From Rhodocollybia butyracea (taxonomy: Eukaryota; Basidiomycota; Agaricomycetes; Agaricales; Omphalotaceae): a stretch of DNA of 64,000 bases. Every line of letters starts with the position of its first letter. Position 1 is the stretch's first letter. The notes beneath the pieces are model-generated. The model was not told the DNA's origin and did not search any database. It saw only the letters and a program-made list of their open reading frames with translations. Below are positions 25,297 to 37,680 of the stretch, one piece after another. The stretch is taken from the NCBI GenBank assembly GCA_015501585.1, contig JADNRY010000181.1:62001-126000 (forward strand), read 5' to 3'. The translations under genes were made by a program, and so were the position numbers.

Positions 25297-25821
25297 ATTG
25301 GGAAGGGAGGAAGAAAATGAATGGCCCAAGATCCAACGAAGTCACTCCCCTGAGTCACTGATTAGTATTTATAGGCGGCAGTTATTGTAGCCGCAATAAA
25401 GTACATACCCAGAGTTTTCTCTGGATAATTCGCAATCTCTCGAATTTCTACCAGTGAACAGTTGTATATCAGGATTGAAATACCGTTCCAACAGTTATAT
25501 GGAACCCGTTCTGAACCTCCTCCAAAAGATTTTCCACAAACACTGCACTCTTCTGTGACTCGGAGTTCGAATCCGTACACTCCAATACAACTTTGACGTT
25601 GAACGTCAGTGGCTTGACAGAAGTGCAGCCCTATGCAACGTTCCCAGAGTTCTATTTCCACCAAGAAGTCCTTTCCCGTGGATTACAGTAGTGTGAGGAC
25701 ACCTCGCGACACATTCAATGCACGACGCCGGGGATTGCGAACTTGTTTTAGCATTCTATCTCCACAAATATTATTAGTACACGTAGTAATGCTGAGGGTA
25801 GTAAGAAACTGAACAACCACC
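25297..25821. other. intergenic between two minus-strand genes
   Basis: 525 bases containing the upstream region of the reductase gene. No coding motif. A gttcgaatcc sequence at about 25564 resembles a tRNA B box, but the flanks cannot form a T arm. Confidence 0.35.
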
Positions 25822-26991
25822 TCACGATGGGCCTTCTCTTGCCTCTTCGTCATGAGGTATCGAACGTAGGGACAAAGTCTCCTCTATTTTAGATTGTTGA
25901 AATGCCAAAGTTAGCTCACGCTCCCTCATACGACCCAATTTCACTTCTCTAAACACATGTCCTGCTGTGATATTAAGCAACACTGGATGTATCGGAGCAA
26001 GCAACGGTCGATATAGAGGATACACTGATTTGTTTAACACGAGAGCAAGCGCTGCGGCGCCGCTCACTATGCTTATGCTGCATATTCTGAATAAATAAAC
26101 TGGCAAGGGAAGTCAATTGTAGAGCTCACAAGTAGTAAAACTGGCCGTCTTGCAAGAACGCCCGAGTAAAATACGGAAGGTCCCTTCCCGCAAAAGCCAA
26201 TACCCTTGCCCTGAAGGCCTGCGTGGGACTCAGCCCACTCCCTCCCCACCATGGTATTCGACACCAGGATTGAACTGGTGATCCATGCGGAATAACTTGT
26301 AGATCTGGCAGGAAATTGCCAAAAATACGCAACTGTCGTAGACCAAAATCGACAGAATCGGAGCCCAATAACGGAGATCTATGGATGGGTCGTGCATCCG
26401 GTGTTATGTCCACCATAATACGACAAAGTCAGAAAGGCCCCGCCTGATGCCAGTGCCCAGAGCCCAGCGAAGAATCCTGTCTTAAACCAGCTATCTTCAC
26501 AATAGATTACCTTGACGCGTAGGAAGAACTGAAACAATGTGAATACTATGGCGATAGATTTGAATGCAGTGGCTGCCAGCGTTAGTGAAGCGTTGCACGT
26601 TTTAGCATTATCTATCAACCGATGAATCGACCGTGCGATATACACTTGAGTTTCTTGACTTACCCGCAGTTATGAAAAACGAGTTCATCAGAAAAAAGAA
26701 TCTATTGACAAGTGTAAGTATCAAAAATCGTTAAGCTTTCCCTCGACATACCTAGATAAAAAGTAAGCTACTGTTGGAGGATGAAATCTCCCCGGCCGCA
26801 AGAGTAATTCAACATCGTCGTCGATGTGAGTTACGATATCCCAAATCATGACCTGCCAAAGCTATACTTAATGGGTAAAGTCGACGGATTTTTTGTTTGG
26901 TAGCACATACTATTGCAGACATTTGAATCATATACAGATATATAGTGGTCGCCCTAATCGCTTCGATCTGTTCTTCTGAGGACAAAGACAT
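25822..26991 (-). CDS. multispan membrane protein common in Agaricomycetes (DUF6533-like)
   Basis: Hydrophobic protein of a type that is very numerous in mushroom genomes; biochemical role unknown. Start at 26991 (MSLSSEEQIEAIRATTIYLY). The first exons give MIWDIVTHIDDDVELLLR, PTVAYFLSRFFFLMNSFFIT, ASLTLAATAFKSIAIVFTLF and FFAGLWALASGGAFLTLSYY. A further segment, WAPILSILVYDSCVFLAISC, reads in a different frame, and the frame changes again before DLPYFTRAFLQDGQFYYL. The last exon holds ICSISIVSGAAALALVLNKS and ends REGPS. Introns are about 50-60 nt. The two frame changes (near 26400 and 26235, the latter beside G runs) suggest single-base indels, so the gene may be broken. The family call rests on the order of conserved segments remembered from similar proteins. 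Confidence 0.65.
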
Positions 26992-28750
26992 GAATATGAG
27001 CTGCGGTGGGAGATGGGCAGTAAAATGAGGAAGCTTCAGACGAGGTCTTATATGTATACCATTGCAGATGTATCAGCCCTGTATCCCATCGAACAGTGTC
27101 CACAAGACACTTAAAATGCCAAAGTGACCGACCGAATGTTATAAAATTTCCCTAGACTCGCCTTGGCATTTGCCATCGGCTTCTCATGTCAGTAGTATGA
27201 ATTACGTGTGCCTTTAGTCAGATAAATATACATACCAATAAAAGCATGCCCTATTACGAAGAGACAATGAGAGACACAGGTGTCAACCCCACTTGGATGT
27301 GGAAGATATTTTACACTTCACACGCCTTCAAGCTTCAAAGCCGAAACCGCAGGTTCGAAAAATGTCGTTCATCGGATGCTTTTCAGCCTCCACAAGTCCA
27401 GGGCGCTCCATTTGGTCGCGTTTGCCTCCTGTCCCCAAAATGCCACTTATGCTATATAGGCGAACATTTTCTAGGTGCTAGTCTCCTCGCCTCGCCGTCT
27501 TCAGGAAGTATAGGGGTGGTTTTTGACATGAAGAAACGAAGCGCCCCATGAAGAGATGGAAACAGCCTGCCTAGTCAGTCTCGATAAGCTTGGCCGGTTG
27601 AAGGTATGTCCTGACTCTTTGTGCCATGGCATTGACCGTCTGGGAGATCGTCCCAGAAAGTTTAAATGTACGCTGTCACGTGCGCTATTCCTCCTTGCTC
27701 CACGAACCGACAAGCACGAGTGATAACACTCATTAATATCCAAAAGCCGAACTGGAAGCCATCCGAGCGCAGTACTCCTTCCCTATGTTCAATATATAAC
27801 ATTTTTTCCGCAATCCATCATCGCCCGACCATGCCATATCAGCGTCCAACTCATTTCTTCAGCTTTAAAACACGGATTCGTTTGATTTGCTCCACCATCG
27901 AACCAAAGGAGGGGAAACATGAGAGATAATGGCATTCTTTATACGTGCGTCGTGGTTGATCTTACTCGCTAGAGTCTATCAAGATGAAATGAGAAACCGC
28001 CAAGCAAGGATGAAGCTTGGTCTTGCTGGAACAGACGAAACCGTTGTTTTCCTTTACGTTACATCCTTCGGTACGGGTCATAGGACAAGTTGGGATCCGG
28101 AGACTGGTAGCGAGTCTCTTCTTTCAATACCACGTCCATCTTCCTTGCTTCATCGGTTGGAACTGCCGTTACCCTCGGTATTCAGTACCTCTACCCTAGG
28201 ACTCGGAAATTGAATAGAAGGACATGCCCAAAGGACTTCATCTCAAATTTTTGTGACTTTTCGCCCCTGCTATGTACATACCCCAGCTGACACACTCATT
28301 TTCGGTCTTCCTTCCTTCCTTCCGGGAAAATCGGCGCACTTGTTCCTCGCATTCGGCCCATGAAACTGAAAATATGGAAGGCGCACGCCAAGCACCCTTT
28401 CCTCCAACTTGAAAGTTGAACGTAACTGAGGTTGCGGAGTTCCAACCCATTTCAAAGACCAACTTCCTACATCTCGTAACGCAAAGCCTATAGACCTTGC
28501 TCTTCGTTCTCACTTGAAGACGATAGAAACTATGTATCCAGCGTCGAAAAGGGATATTTTCAACTTATCGTGTTGAATATTGAGGTGCTATCGTTCAGTT
28601 GGGAGTCGCTTGGTAGGTTGGGCGAACTCTACTATTTTCCATTTTCCATCACCGCTGGAGTCATCCTGGAAACTGTCATCATTAACTCCTTTGGACGATG
28701 AGAAGAACTGAGAAGAATGACCAACTCAAGTATATCTTGCCACACACAAA
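26992..28750. other. gene-poor stretch
   Basis: 1.76 kb with short frames only (for example 27246-27551 and 27929-28213 on plus), none with a motif I recognise or a convincing splice continuation. A short tandem cttccttccttcc tract lies near 28310. It may hold decayed sequence. Confidence 0.35.
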
Positions 28751-29271
28751 ATGGCAGGTACTAGTGGTATCTCTTGTCTATCTGGTCTAATTTCTTCGAT
28801 CAGACTCCCGGATGGTGTCACACTCCGGAACGATTTCGCCAGCGTATTTATACCACATGTTCTTACTCAAGACATCGTCCTTGTCGTGACGGTAACTGAC
28901 CTCGACGCTCTATTCAAATTGCTCCAAATCACGAATCCACTGCTTCGGCGCCTACCCTTGGGTTCTGTCTCGTTCGTAAGGCACTGGTTGTGCTGCTTAG
29001 GATTACCTACTTGGGACAGACTTCAACATCTTCTCGTTTGGATCCGAGACAACCAAGGTTGTGGGACAGTAGTCGTGCCTATACTTAGTCAACGTTGGAC
29101 AATACATCGAGTATGTAATCTAATCTGATATTTTCCTTTTTTTTGGTTAACAACTCACCCCAGCTCTACGGCACCGAAATCGCCTTCGTACTATGTCTAG
29201 TATATGACTCCCTTCCAAAGCTCCTCAAGTGCCCAATCGCCGTGTTTCTTGTCACCGACGATGACTCGTGA
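28751..29271 (+). CDS. hypothetical protein, two exons
   Basis: I do not recognise it. An ATG at 28751 opens a frame beginning MAGTSGISCLSGLISSIRLP and running through VTDLDALFKLLQITNPLLRR and DRLQHLLVWIRDNQGCGTVV. A 53-nt intron with good ends (29111-29163, gtatgt...cag) then joins in frame to LYGTEIAFVLCLVYDSLPKL and ends VFLVTDDDS at 29271, about 155 residues in all. The coherent splice supports a real or recently real gene. Downstream, around 29340-29520, another plus-strand stretch reads CEQIERIARAGEGMTVYVKE, which could be a separate fragment. Hydrophobic but without clear membrane segments. Confidence 0.35.
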
Positions 29272-32020
29272 GGTTATGTCCACATGCATCGAACACACTC
29301 GAACCGCCCGTTCAACGTTGTGCGACGATCCAAATTGTTTATCTGTTCTTCACAGTGAAGATCGGGTCAGGCGCTCTGATACCTGTGAACAGATTGAACG
29401 GATTGCACGCGCGGGGGAGGGAATGACAGTTTATGTTAAGGAGAAAGAGCCGATCCTGAGCAAACGCGCAAGGTTGGTTTGGGCGTCGAAAATTCAACAA
29501 TTTCAACTCGTTCAGGCCATAATCGTAGTCTCAATAATCCAGACCATATGATGAAGTTTACTTTCCCCCTTAACACCAGAATCTTATTATTTTCTGCAGT
29601 ATGGGGGGAACTGCCAATTAGGACAAAAGTTACTTTCTTGATATTTCGGAGTCGGAGTCTTTTCATGGCTAGCGTTCTTGATGTATCTCAGCCCTCTCCT
29701 TTCGCTTAACACCCACTGTATCCTAGAGCCTCGGTCACTTATAGCGATTTTATCATTGGTTTCAACGTTCAGGGGCTTGCGATGCGTTCCACTTTTGAAG
29801 GAAACCTTGCATTGATGAAGAGCTGACTGAAATTCTAGAAATTGTGTTTTAGATCCAGCGAGAATCTGGATGAGTCAGACAACTCTGTCTCGTTCCAGAC
29901 CTCCCTCTGTTAAAAAGTAAAGTCGTGTCAAAATTGGTGGCCAAGGACTATCTCAAAATTGAGACAAGATTTTTATACCAATAGTAGTAATACGACGAAT
30001 GCCGTCCCCCATACCCTCGAATACCAAATGGAAGCCTTGCAAAATTATTGCGGAGGGTCAGATGCATCCAGCCAAGCAAAGTCACTGATATACGATACAA
30101 TACGCTTGGCCGAGCTCTCAAGTGAAAAATACTGCCATCGACTCAGTACTCAGGACTGGAGCATTCAGACTCAATTTGTGGATACAAAAAGACGCAGAAC
30201 ATCGAATTTATTGAACAAACTACATAACGAAAGAAATCCATCAGACAAACGCTCTCCTCGCTGACATGTCCTCCAAGCGTCTTTTAACAGATGCTCGGAT
30301 GAAGCACGCCAAACGTCCTCGAAACTGCCACTGAAGGACAGCTATGTTCTCTGTGATAACGAGGGAGCGCGACTATCATCGACTGGATTTGAAGAAGTGG
30401 CATTTGTAAAAATGCGAGACTCGGTCAGTTTCTATAAAAAGATCCTGATGAGTATGTTCTAAGGAAATCAGTATGTAGGAGGCGGGTATTTATACTTTTT
30501 TTCTGGATGGTCTGTGCGTGGGTAGGATCATGTGGAAGGAAAACACACGAGCACATGATTATTGATGCTTAGCGCTCAACACACTTCGTTAATCACGATT
30601 ACCTCCTCCAGGAGCCTCCAAGTTCCAACTGTACTTGATATCAAGCAATGCGTGAGTCTGTCTACCGTTGATCCTCTTAATATAATCATGGTACGATGAT
30701 AAGGCTCTGATCCAGAATCTAATGAGACGCATCCAAACGTTGTTTTGGTTTCTTAATATCTGAAGACCATCTCGAAATGCTAGGCGTTAAGATTCGCGGC
30801 GGCGCACTTCTAAAAGACGCCCTTGGTGAAGGGATTACCGCTTACTCCGTGTATTGCGCATTAGTAGGAACGGCTCTTACCCAAGCTTGCAAACAATACT
30901 GGTGTTGGGGATGCGTCCGGCTTAAGAAGGAAGGGCTCAACAATGTCGCGTCTCTGTACGACAACTGCTCTAATCGTTTTGGAAAGCTCGGTACAGCTAG
31001 GCGTCCGGGTCCAGAACAACTTGACCGAGAATCTGAAGCAGGTTTTTTGGGGTGGATTCGGACCTCGTTGGTTTCTTTTGGACGACCAGGAGTAGTCTCG
31101 ATCTCTTCTGAATATACTTATTTGGTACGTCGCTACGTCTCTGATCACATTTACATCTGAATTTTGCCCAGTAAGGTACATTCGCTATAACGATAACTGT
31201 TCAACATTTGCAATCGTTGGTTCAGTATACTGATCTGACATATACCAAGTCAACCATCGATAGCGTGTGTATCTTGTACATCGACACTCCCTTACATCTT
31301 CAAAACCCGGCCACCGCCACTACCACCGCTGCTAGGGAGTTTGGCAAACAAAATTTGGCGCAGGCTTCCAGCATCCCAACTGCTTACACGATAATCACCT
31401 GGGCACGCCATATGAAAGCTCATTCAATCATATTCTGAGCAACCCTTCAAGCTTCCTGTATATGCATTACCGTTTGAAAGAGACTCCCTTTGAGTCCACT
31501 GCTGTCTTCCTTTCCCTCTTAACTGATAGGTACTCGTCACGTCGGCACTCGACGATGAAAAAGCTACAAAACGATTCCGAGCAGATACGTAGCTACAACT
31601 TATTGGCTCCGATGCGCTAGTCGAGGACGAGCAAGTTTTCGAAAAGGAAAGGAATCGAGTCAATTCGTGATCGTGAGATCTATCTCGTTCGTATTCACGA
31701 AGTGAGATCTCCCTTTCACTCTCCAAGGATTTTCTTAGGATCACCTCTCATCAGTCTGAGCGCTCAACCTCATCTGTTGCATACCTTCTCAGCTTGTGCG
31801 AGCTAGTGTTCTTACCCTACGGTCATATATACCTCACGACCATAAAGGTTCCAAAACTCATTCCTTTATGGGGCTTGTCGTATCTGCGCATAACGTCTTC
31901 GCATCTTACCTCAAGTTGTCCTCCGCAAACAGATTATGTATATGGTTCTGCATAGGTGGTGCATTGCAAGTTCAGACAATAGGAAACATTGGGCTAGTTA
32001 AACATCATGTGTAGATATTT
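29272..32020. other. gene-poor stretch with unassigned frames
   Basis: 2.75 kb without a recognisable gene. Unassigned plus-strand frames include 29204-29551, 29959-30264 and 30777-31160 (MLGVKIRGGALLKDALG, no motif). A minus-strand frame at 31424-31744 is Arg/Ser-rich and lacks a motif. The right end should include the 3' UTR of the peptidase gene. Confidence 0.35.
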
Positions 32021-34980
32021 TCAAGGCAGAGAAAGGAAAAGTGGGATCAGCTTCGACACATTCGGTGTCCCAACGCCTGTACATGAAATGGGTCATGAAC
32101 ATGAAATACATTCGAAAGCTAGACGTACCCGTAACAGGATCCCAACCCTCAGTACTGCGGAAGAAAAACAGCAGGCGGTGAGAACAAGCAGCAGGGTCGT
32201 ACATGGTGTAACACTTACGCAGTGAATCCTGGTGTATCTGTAACAAACACTAGTTAGAAACATAATAGAAAAGTACTTGGTAAGGAACGTACTGCAACCC
32301 TGATTTCCTCCCATAGTGATATCGTTGAAAGCATCTCTGAACTGGTCAGAGTAAATCTAGAGCCAGAATAAGTATAAATGGACCAGGCTCGAGAAGCGAT
32401 CCCTACCGCAGGGTTTATGAATCCAACAGGACTTTTTCCAGCGGCCAACCGTGCATCGTTCACCATTGTGATAAATGATCCTGTAACGGGTGAGGAGCAT
32501 GATGTTCCGAAAACAAGCGAGAATTCCCCATCGATGCCTACACATGCAAGACATAATGAGCGAAATATTCCTACGACGTAAATCCAAGAACAAAACTGAC
32601 CAATGACATAGTTGGCGCTGGGAAAAGAACATCATTAAGTAACGTCTTTACTGTAGCAAGGAATCGCAACGAACCCGTTTGCTGCTAGATCCGGGAAGCC
32701 TCGCGACTAAAAGGTTTGAGAGGGTAATTCGATACATTGAGATGAAGACGTACCAATCCGCTATTGTTGAACTGAGCAGACGTGAATGGCGGAGGATGGT
32801 TTTTCAAGAACGAGGTCACAGCCGACTTTTGGTATTCTGGCATCCTAGTGACATTAAATTTAAATTTAGCATTGGCTTGGAATGATATTTGACTCACGCG
32901 AAGATATTTGAGAAGCCTCCACCTGAGTGGGAACAAATATTTAGCGTGTTAGACACTATCTGTCTGACTGTCCGACTGTCATTTTACCTGAGAATATGAC
33001 TTGTTCACATGCTCCTTCGGGCTCAAATACAGTGGAGCCTGGGTTAACTTGCGTTGCTCCGACTATTTTCCACAAGATCCAGAATAATCAGACGGTGAAG
33101 AATATTTGATGAAAAATGAAAGCGTACCGGCGGTTACGAATGGGCATGTAACCTATCATAATAAGACAGATAAGTTCAACTTGATGGTGTAACACGAACA
33201 CCTGCGAACTCACCGGGAAGTCAGGGTTGAACATCGTGCCATTGGAAACCGGTTGACCTGATAAATTTCAGTTGAGTTGGCATAATATGGGAATCGAAAA
33301 TCAGACCTGTTGAGTTCAAGCACACGCCACCGTCTCCTGCCACTCCATCGTCACCAGTACTGTACAGGATAGTTGTACCCAGGAGTCCTAGTTTTGCATA
33401 CTCCGTACATTGGCGCACGGCATAGGAGACTGTTGCTGAGGCTTCATCCTGGCCATATGAAGTTGAGACCACAAGAGGTGGCGCAATGATTCCGCAAGAT
33501 TCCGGTCCTAACAACGTTTTTGGTTGGATCCATATGTGAAAGCATAAAACATACCTTTGAATCCTCCCGGCAATGGGTCAGGATAGATACCGTCCTGATG
33601 GCTATTGAGTGAATATCTAGAAAGGAACGACGCAGACACATACTTGCGAAGCAACATCACCACCCTCGAAAGTACAAAAGGAGGCGTCGACAGCATCAAG
33701 CCAATTATCGAATCCAGCACCTGGGATGGAATTAAAATTCATCTGCAAATGCTAGAAATAATGTCACCTTCGACGAGATCCCCTGTCTGCAGCAGGGTTA
33801 TCTTCTGCGGGTTGACCAAGGCCATACCGTATTCAAGATCGAGATCACTTTCACCATTGAAATCAAAACTTTGGTTCGTGGTCTGTACGACGGCTACCAC
33901 CACAACGCTTCGCTTAGCGCAAGCTCGTTGAGCAATCGTATGAACTAACCTCCGTCGATAAGCACAACCTCAGGCCGAACTCCGACAAGACTTGGGGAAA
34001 AGTTTCTGAAAGGGAACCTCCATGAAGGAATGATAAATCGAGACAAGGTATTTTGACTTGCGAGAAAAATAAATCCAGATCACCAGCCAAGAACGCCTGT
34101 GGGGTAAATTCAACTATTCCAGTGTTACTGAAAGAGCTGCCTTTCGAAAAACTTGGAAGGCTTACCGATACCATAACTGTTTTTCTTTGAAGCAGGTTTG
34201 AAATCTGGAACAGAGTATAATGCTTTCAAGCAATCCAGCGTAATCATCTTGTCACAGTTCGCCAAAGAGGGGGGTACTGGCTTCGCATTGGGGGACTGTT
34301 TAGGACCAGTACTGGAAGAAGGCATCCCAAGGCCGCCGGCTCTCTTGAACTTAGTAGTAGACTTGGGCGAAGGTCGGTGGTTGAAATGAACGGTGGGCCT
34401 AATGAGGTCAATATGCTCCTGGATTTCTTTGGGGACAGAGTACGTTTTACAGCCTGGAGAGGATTATCAATAACGCACACGATACAAAGGATAACTACTC
34501 ACCGAATTGTTCTTCTCCAGTTTCCGCATGTTTGTAAACATGGTATTCTGCGTCCAAGAGCTCCTCGACTTCTGAGACAGTTGCATTCACTTGAATCCAT
34601 CCCTTATTTGCGGACATCTTGATCTTATCACGAGAAAAGCCAAAATTCTCGAGCCACCCAACTACCTTATTGACACTCTCATCTGATGGGGCGAACGTGT
34701 CGACTACCTGTTGCGGCGTCCAGTGTTTCCCATATTCCGGCGACTCAGGATGCGACACGGCCATAAGCATTTCCTCGATGTTGTGAACGTTCCGCTGGGT
34801 GAGGCCTATTCGCAACGGAAGGCGTTTATGCCCTTCAAGTCGGTGAGATAACGCCCAGTTCAGTGGCTCGGCAGCACGTTTCTCGTGAACTACATGGTGC
34901 GAGTGGATGGTGGAAGAAGGTGCTGCGATAGCAGAACCGACGCTTAGTCCAAGGACCACGAAAGCCGAAGGAAACCTCAT
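32021..34980 (-). CDS. secreted S53 (sedolisin / tripeptidyl-peptidase-like) serine-carboxyl peptidase
   Basis: Acid peptidase of family S53, predicted to be secreted and to degrade extracellular protein. It starts with a signal peptide (MRFPSAFVVLGLSVGSAIAA), then a pro-domain (RLPLRIGLTQRNVHNIEEML, SPEYGKHWTPQQVVDTFAPS). The catalytic Glu and Asp fit GESDLDLEYGMAL (E-x3-D); the oxyanion Asp fits STGDDGVAG; the catalytic Ser lies in FGTSCSSPV. The calcium-site region FNDITMGGNQGC and GWDPVTG precede the C-terminal GVGTPNVSKLIPLF. Cysteines and exon order fit the family. There are about ten introns. The junction at about 34125-34190 (NSYGI to NTGIVEFTPQAF) does not splice cleanly: an intron there would be 38 nt and out of phase by one, so a small indel is possible. 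The rest reads well. Confidence 0.85.
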
Positions 34981-35681
34981 GAGGCAAGAGGGGGGAGTTC
35001 CTAGAAAAAGCTTGTGCTCAGTATCATACCATTAAATATAACACATATTCACCTCATTTGACCAAGATTGCGAGAATTCGAAGGGACTACATAAAATAAG
35101 AGATGGATCAAAATAAACTGGACAAGATTAGAATAAAATGCACCTCTTCGAGGTCAAACCAGACCTTGTGAATAACGCGCGAACGGAGAGCCTTCCGTTC
35201 ATCACTTGTAAGGAAGGAAGGAGGGAAAAAATATGACCCAGCATGGTCCAGGAGTTGAGCACCAGATCGAAAAACTAGTGCGGCGCGGGTATGAATACCA
35301 TTTCAGTAGAAGCTCGAAGTATCTTGTGGCTTCGCATTGAAACTATCGCACGATTGGGCGTTCGTGAGGATATGGTTTGCTAAGAATGGAGTACTGTGAT
35401 TATTCATACTAACTATTCAGCATAATTCATATGGAGTGGCGAACCACATCGCTTATGTTTGTAGATCCAAGACCGAGAACGATAAGCGTACACGATTCCA
35501 TGCCCTCGTCCAAAGCGAAAACTCAGAGGCCCAGTGAATCCGAGGGAAGAATAGATGTAAATGCCGGAGTTGTCATATACGACAGCACCTAAAGCTTCGT
35601 GCGTTGGATGTCTGAGGGTCGTCCAACTTTCCCCAAAATTCGCCGGAGAAGCACAAGGGTCCGTTGCGTAGTGATCTTTTC
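34981..35681. other. intergenic, peptidase promoter region
   Basis: About 700 bases upstream of the peptidase start. A minus-strand frame at 35413-35685 has no motif and overlaps the presumed 3' end of the next small gene. Nothing else was seen. Confidence 0.35.
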
Positions 35682-35960
35682 TCAAGGCGCATCGTCAGCA
35701 GGAGCACACTGTTGGAAAGACGTTTGTTAGCGTCCAGTTTTGAAGTGACGCCGTGCGGCTCACCTCTGTGAATTCGACTTCGTCATGGCCAAATTCTACA
35801 GAATCATATCCGCATACGCAGAAAAGCTCTTTGACTTGTCCCATACATATCGTATCCCCTGCCGGATAGACACACACTCGAAGGGATCCGTGCTTTCTTT
35901 TCGGAGGAATTTGTTATTGTACTTACGTCGAAGGAGAGAAAACGGGGCTGCGTGAAAACT
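35682..35960 (-). CDS. candidate small cysteine-rich protein (partial model)
   Basis: A minus-strand exon reads VCVYPAGDTICMGQVKEL, then FCVCGYDSVEFGHDEVEFTE. It continues after an intron (donor gtgagc, acceptor caacag) into CAPADDAP and a stop at 35682-35684. Five cysteines in about 45 residues resemble the end of a small secreted protein. An upstream exon ending near 35925 (gtaagt donor) can be joined in frame as SRSPVFSPST. I could not find a convincing signal-peptide exon, though a hydrophobic frame lies just upstream (36067-35940). Product unknown. Confidence 0.35.
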
Positions 35961-36099
35961 GTGACATCGATGACATTACCGACTAAGAGCAAGCCAAATG
36001 GATTCAAGAGAGAGAGAGAATGTGGTACAAACGTGGTACAAACGTGGGCGAGCGCTAAGTACGCCATATGGTTGACGTGAGCGCTTCTTCTTTGCTACG

Positions 36100-37680
36100 A
36101 TGTCGTCTTTCGTTGAATTAGTTGACGATGTCCTATTCAACGTTTTCAAGTTCTTGAATCCACTAGATATCATTGCAGCTAGAAAGGTTGAGCTGAAATC
36201 AATTTCGGTTTCTCAAGGGCTGCTTATAATTTCTATTCATGGCCACAGACTTGCAAACGCCTCCAAGCTATCACGTTGGATCGAAGCATTTGGACAACGA
36301 CCTATAAAGCATCTACCAATGATTTTCTTCCAGTCGTTTTTCTATCATCTCAGACTATTCCTGAGCTCGAGCGCCTTCTGTTGCGTGCACACCGACTGGA
36401 CACACTCTGGGTACATTCTCTTCCTTTGAACCAGCTGCGACAACAGTCGTGGTCAATAAACTGCAGTATCAAACATGCACTCGGAAGCATATTACAGATG
36501 GAATTCTATCAGGGACGTTATCTTGTCGTCTTAGGCTCTAAAGCAATTGTTGTTTATGACCTGAATGACAAACATGAGGTTTTCAGACACGACGTTGCTG
36601 ACGATCAATATTTTTCCCGCTTTCGAGCCCATGGCCATAGGGCTGATATCGTGGAAGATCCCAGCAGCGATTTCATTTTCCTATTTAGCGCCATTGCAAA
36701 CCAGTTACCTACAGACCCTCGGTATGTCTATTACTTGCTACCAATCCTCAAGAATACCTAATGCAAGCCTCCAGAACATTTATACTGTGTATCACTTGTT
36801 CAGGCATGATAACCATTGTTATTCGCCCTGAATTGCAGTTCACCAATCTCTGGAAAGCGATCGCCATCACTATCAGGAATGAATTTGCCCTCGTGAGGCA
36901 TGCTCAGAGTATAGAACTTCTCCATCTGTCATCTCACAAGGTCTATAATATTTCTTCCAGATATAAGGTGTGCTCAACGCCCTTCTCATTGTTCTTTTAT
37001 CTTGATGTTGAAAAATCTTCCCGAATTTAGGAAGTATACGACGATATACCTGATATGGATACATTCTTCATAGCAGGAGGATATGTTCTTCTTGGTTTTC
37101 ACGAGGATACAGCGGTCCCTACATCTTCCGAGACTCAACTTTCTTACTTTGAGCTTTACCAGCTACCCGATCATACAGTTCTACCGACCGGCTCGTGCCT
37201 CCAACCAACTCACCGAAGTCGTTTTGAATGCCCTGATCAATGGAGCAGACTTGAAATACTCCTTTACTCTGATTTTTCATTAAAGCCAAATGGTTCAATC
37301 TGGCTCATACGACAGTATAATGTCTTTGAGCGAAACAAAATACGTATTACACCAACGTTAGATGGAGGCATGACTTTTGAGCCGTCCGTGACAAAAACGG
37401 AACCCACTGGGTTACTCTGGGTCTTCGTCTCACAATGAACTTCGAAGGAAGGACTCGAGGTATTTCATGGAAATGCGACCATAGACGAGAAACAAAGTGG
37501 CTTTTATGTGATGTTTATCTAGACTCAAAGGGAGAGCCTTGTATTCGCACAACCAAAGTTGATCTTGGATGTAAAATGATTGGATTCTCAGCGTATCCCG
37601 TACTGGATGCCTCCTGGGGGTTGTTGGCAATACCGACCGAAAACAGTGGCGAAATTTTGGTTACGGATTTTGTTCTGTAG
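36100..37680 (+). CDS. F-box protein with a likely frameshift
   Basis: SCF-type substrate adaptor. It starts MSSFVELVDDVLFNVFKFLN, PLDIIAARK, and after an intron (36187-36248) continues TCKRLQAITLDRSIWTTTYK, the standard F-box arrangement in Agaricomycetes. Later segments include GRYLVVLGSKAIVVYDL, then after introns 36722-36774 and about 36970-37029, EVYDDIPDMDTFFIAGGYVL and FELYQLPDHT. Around 37380-37400 the frame shifts by one: the upstream frame stops at 37438, whereas another frame reads NGTHWVTLGLRLTMNFEGRT, then ISWKCDHRRETKWLLC and FSAYPVLDASWGLLAIPTEN to a stop at 37680. No intron of normal size explains this, so a one-base indel is likely. Substrate unknown. Confidence 0.75.

Noticed and set aside
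25555..25585. tRNA gene on the plus strand
   Set aside because: Contains gttcgaatcc, but the flanks cannot form a T arm and no A box lies upstream.
26255..26300. tRNA T-arm-like hairpin on the minus strand
   Set aside because: The accaggattgaactggt hairpin lies within coding sequence of the membrane protein and no other tRNA parts are present.
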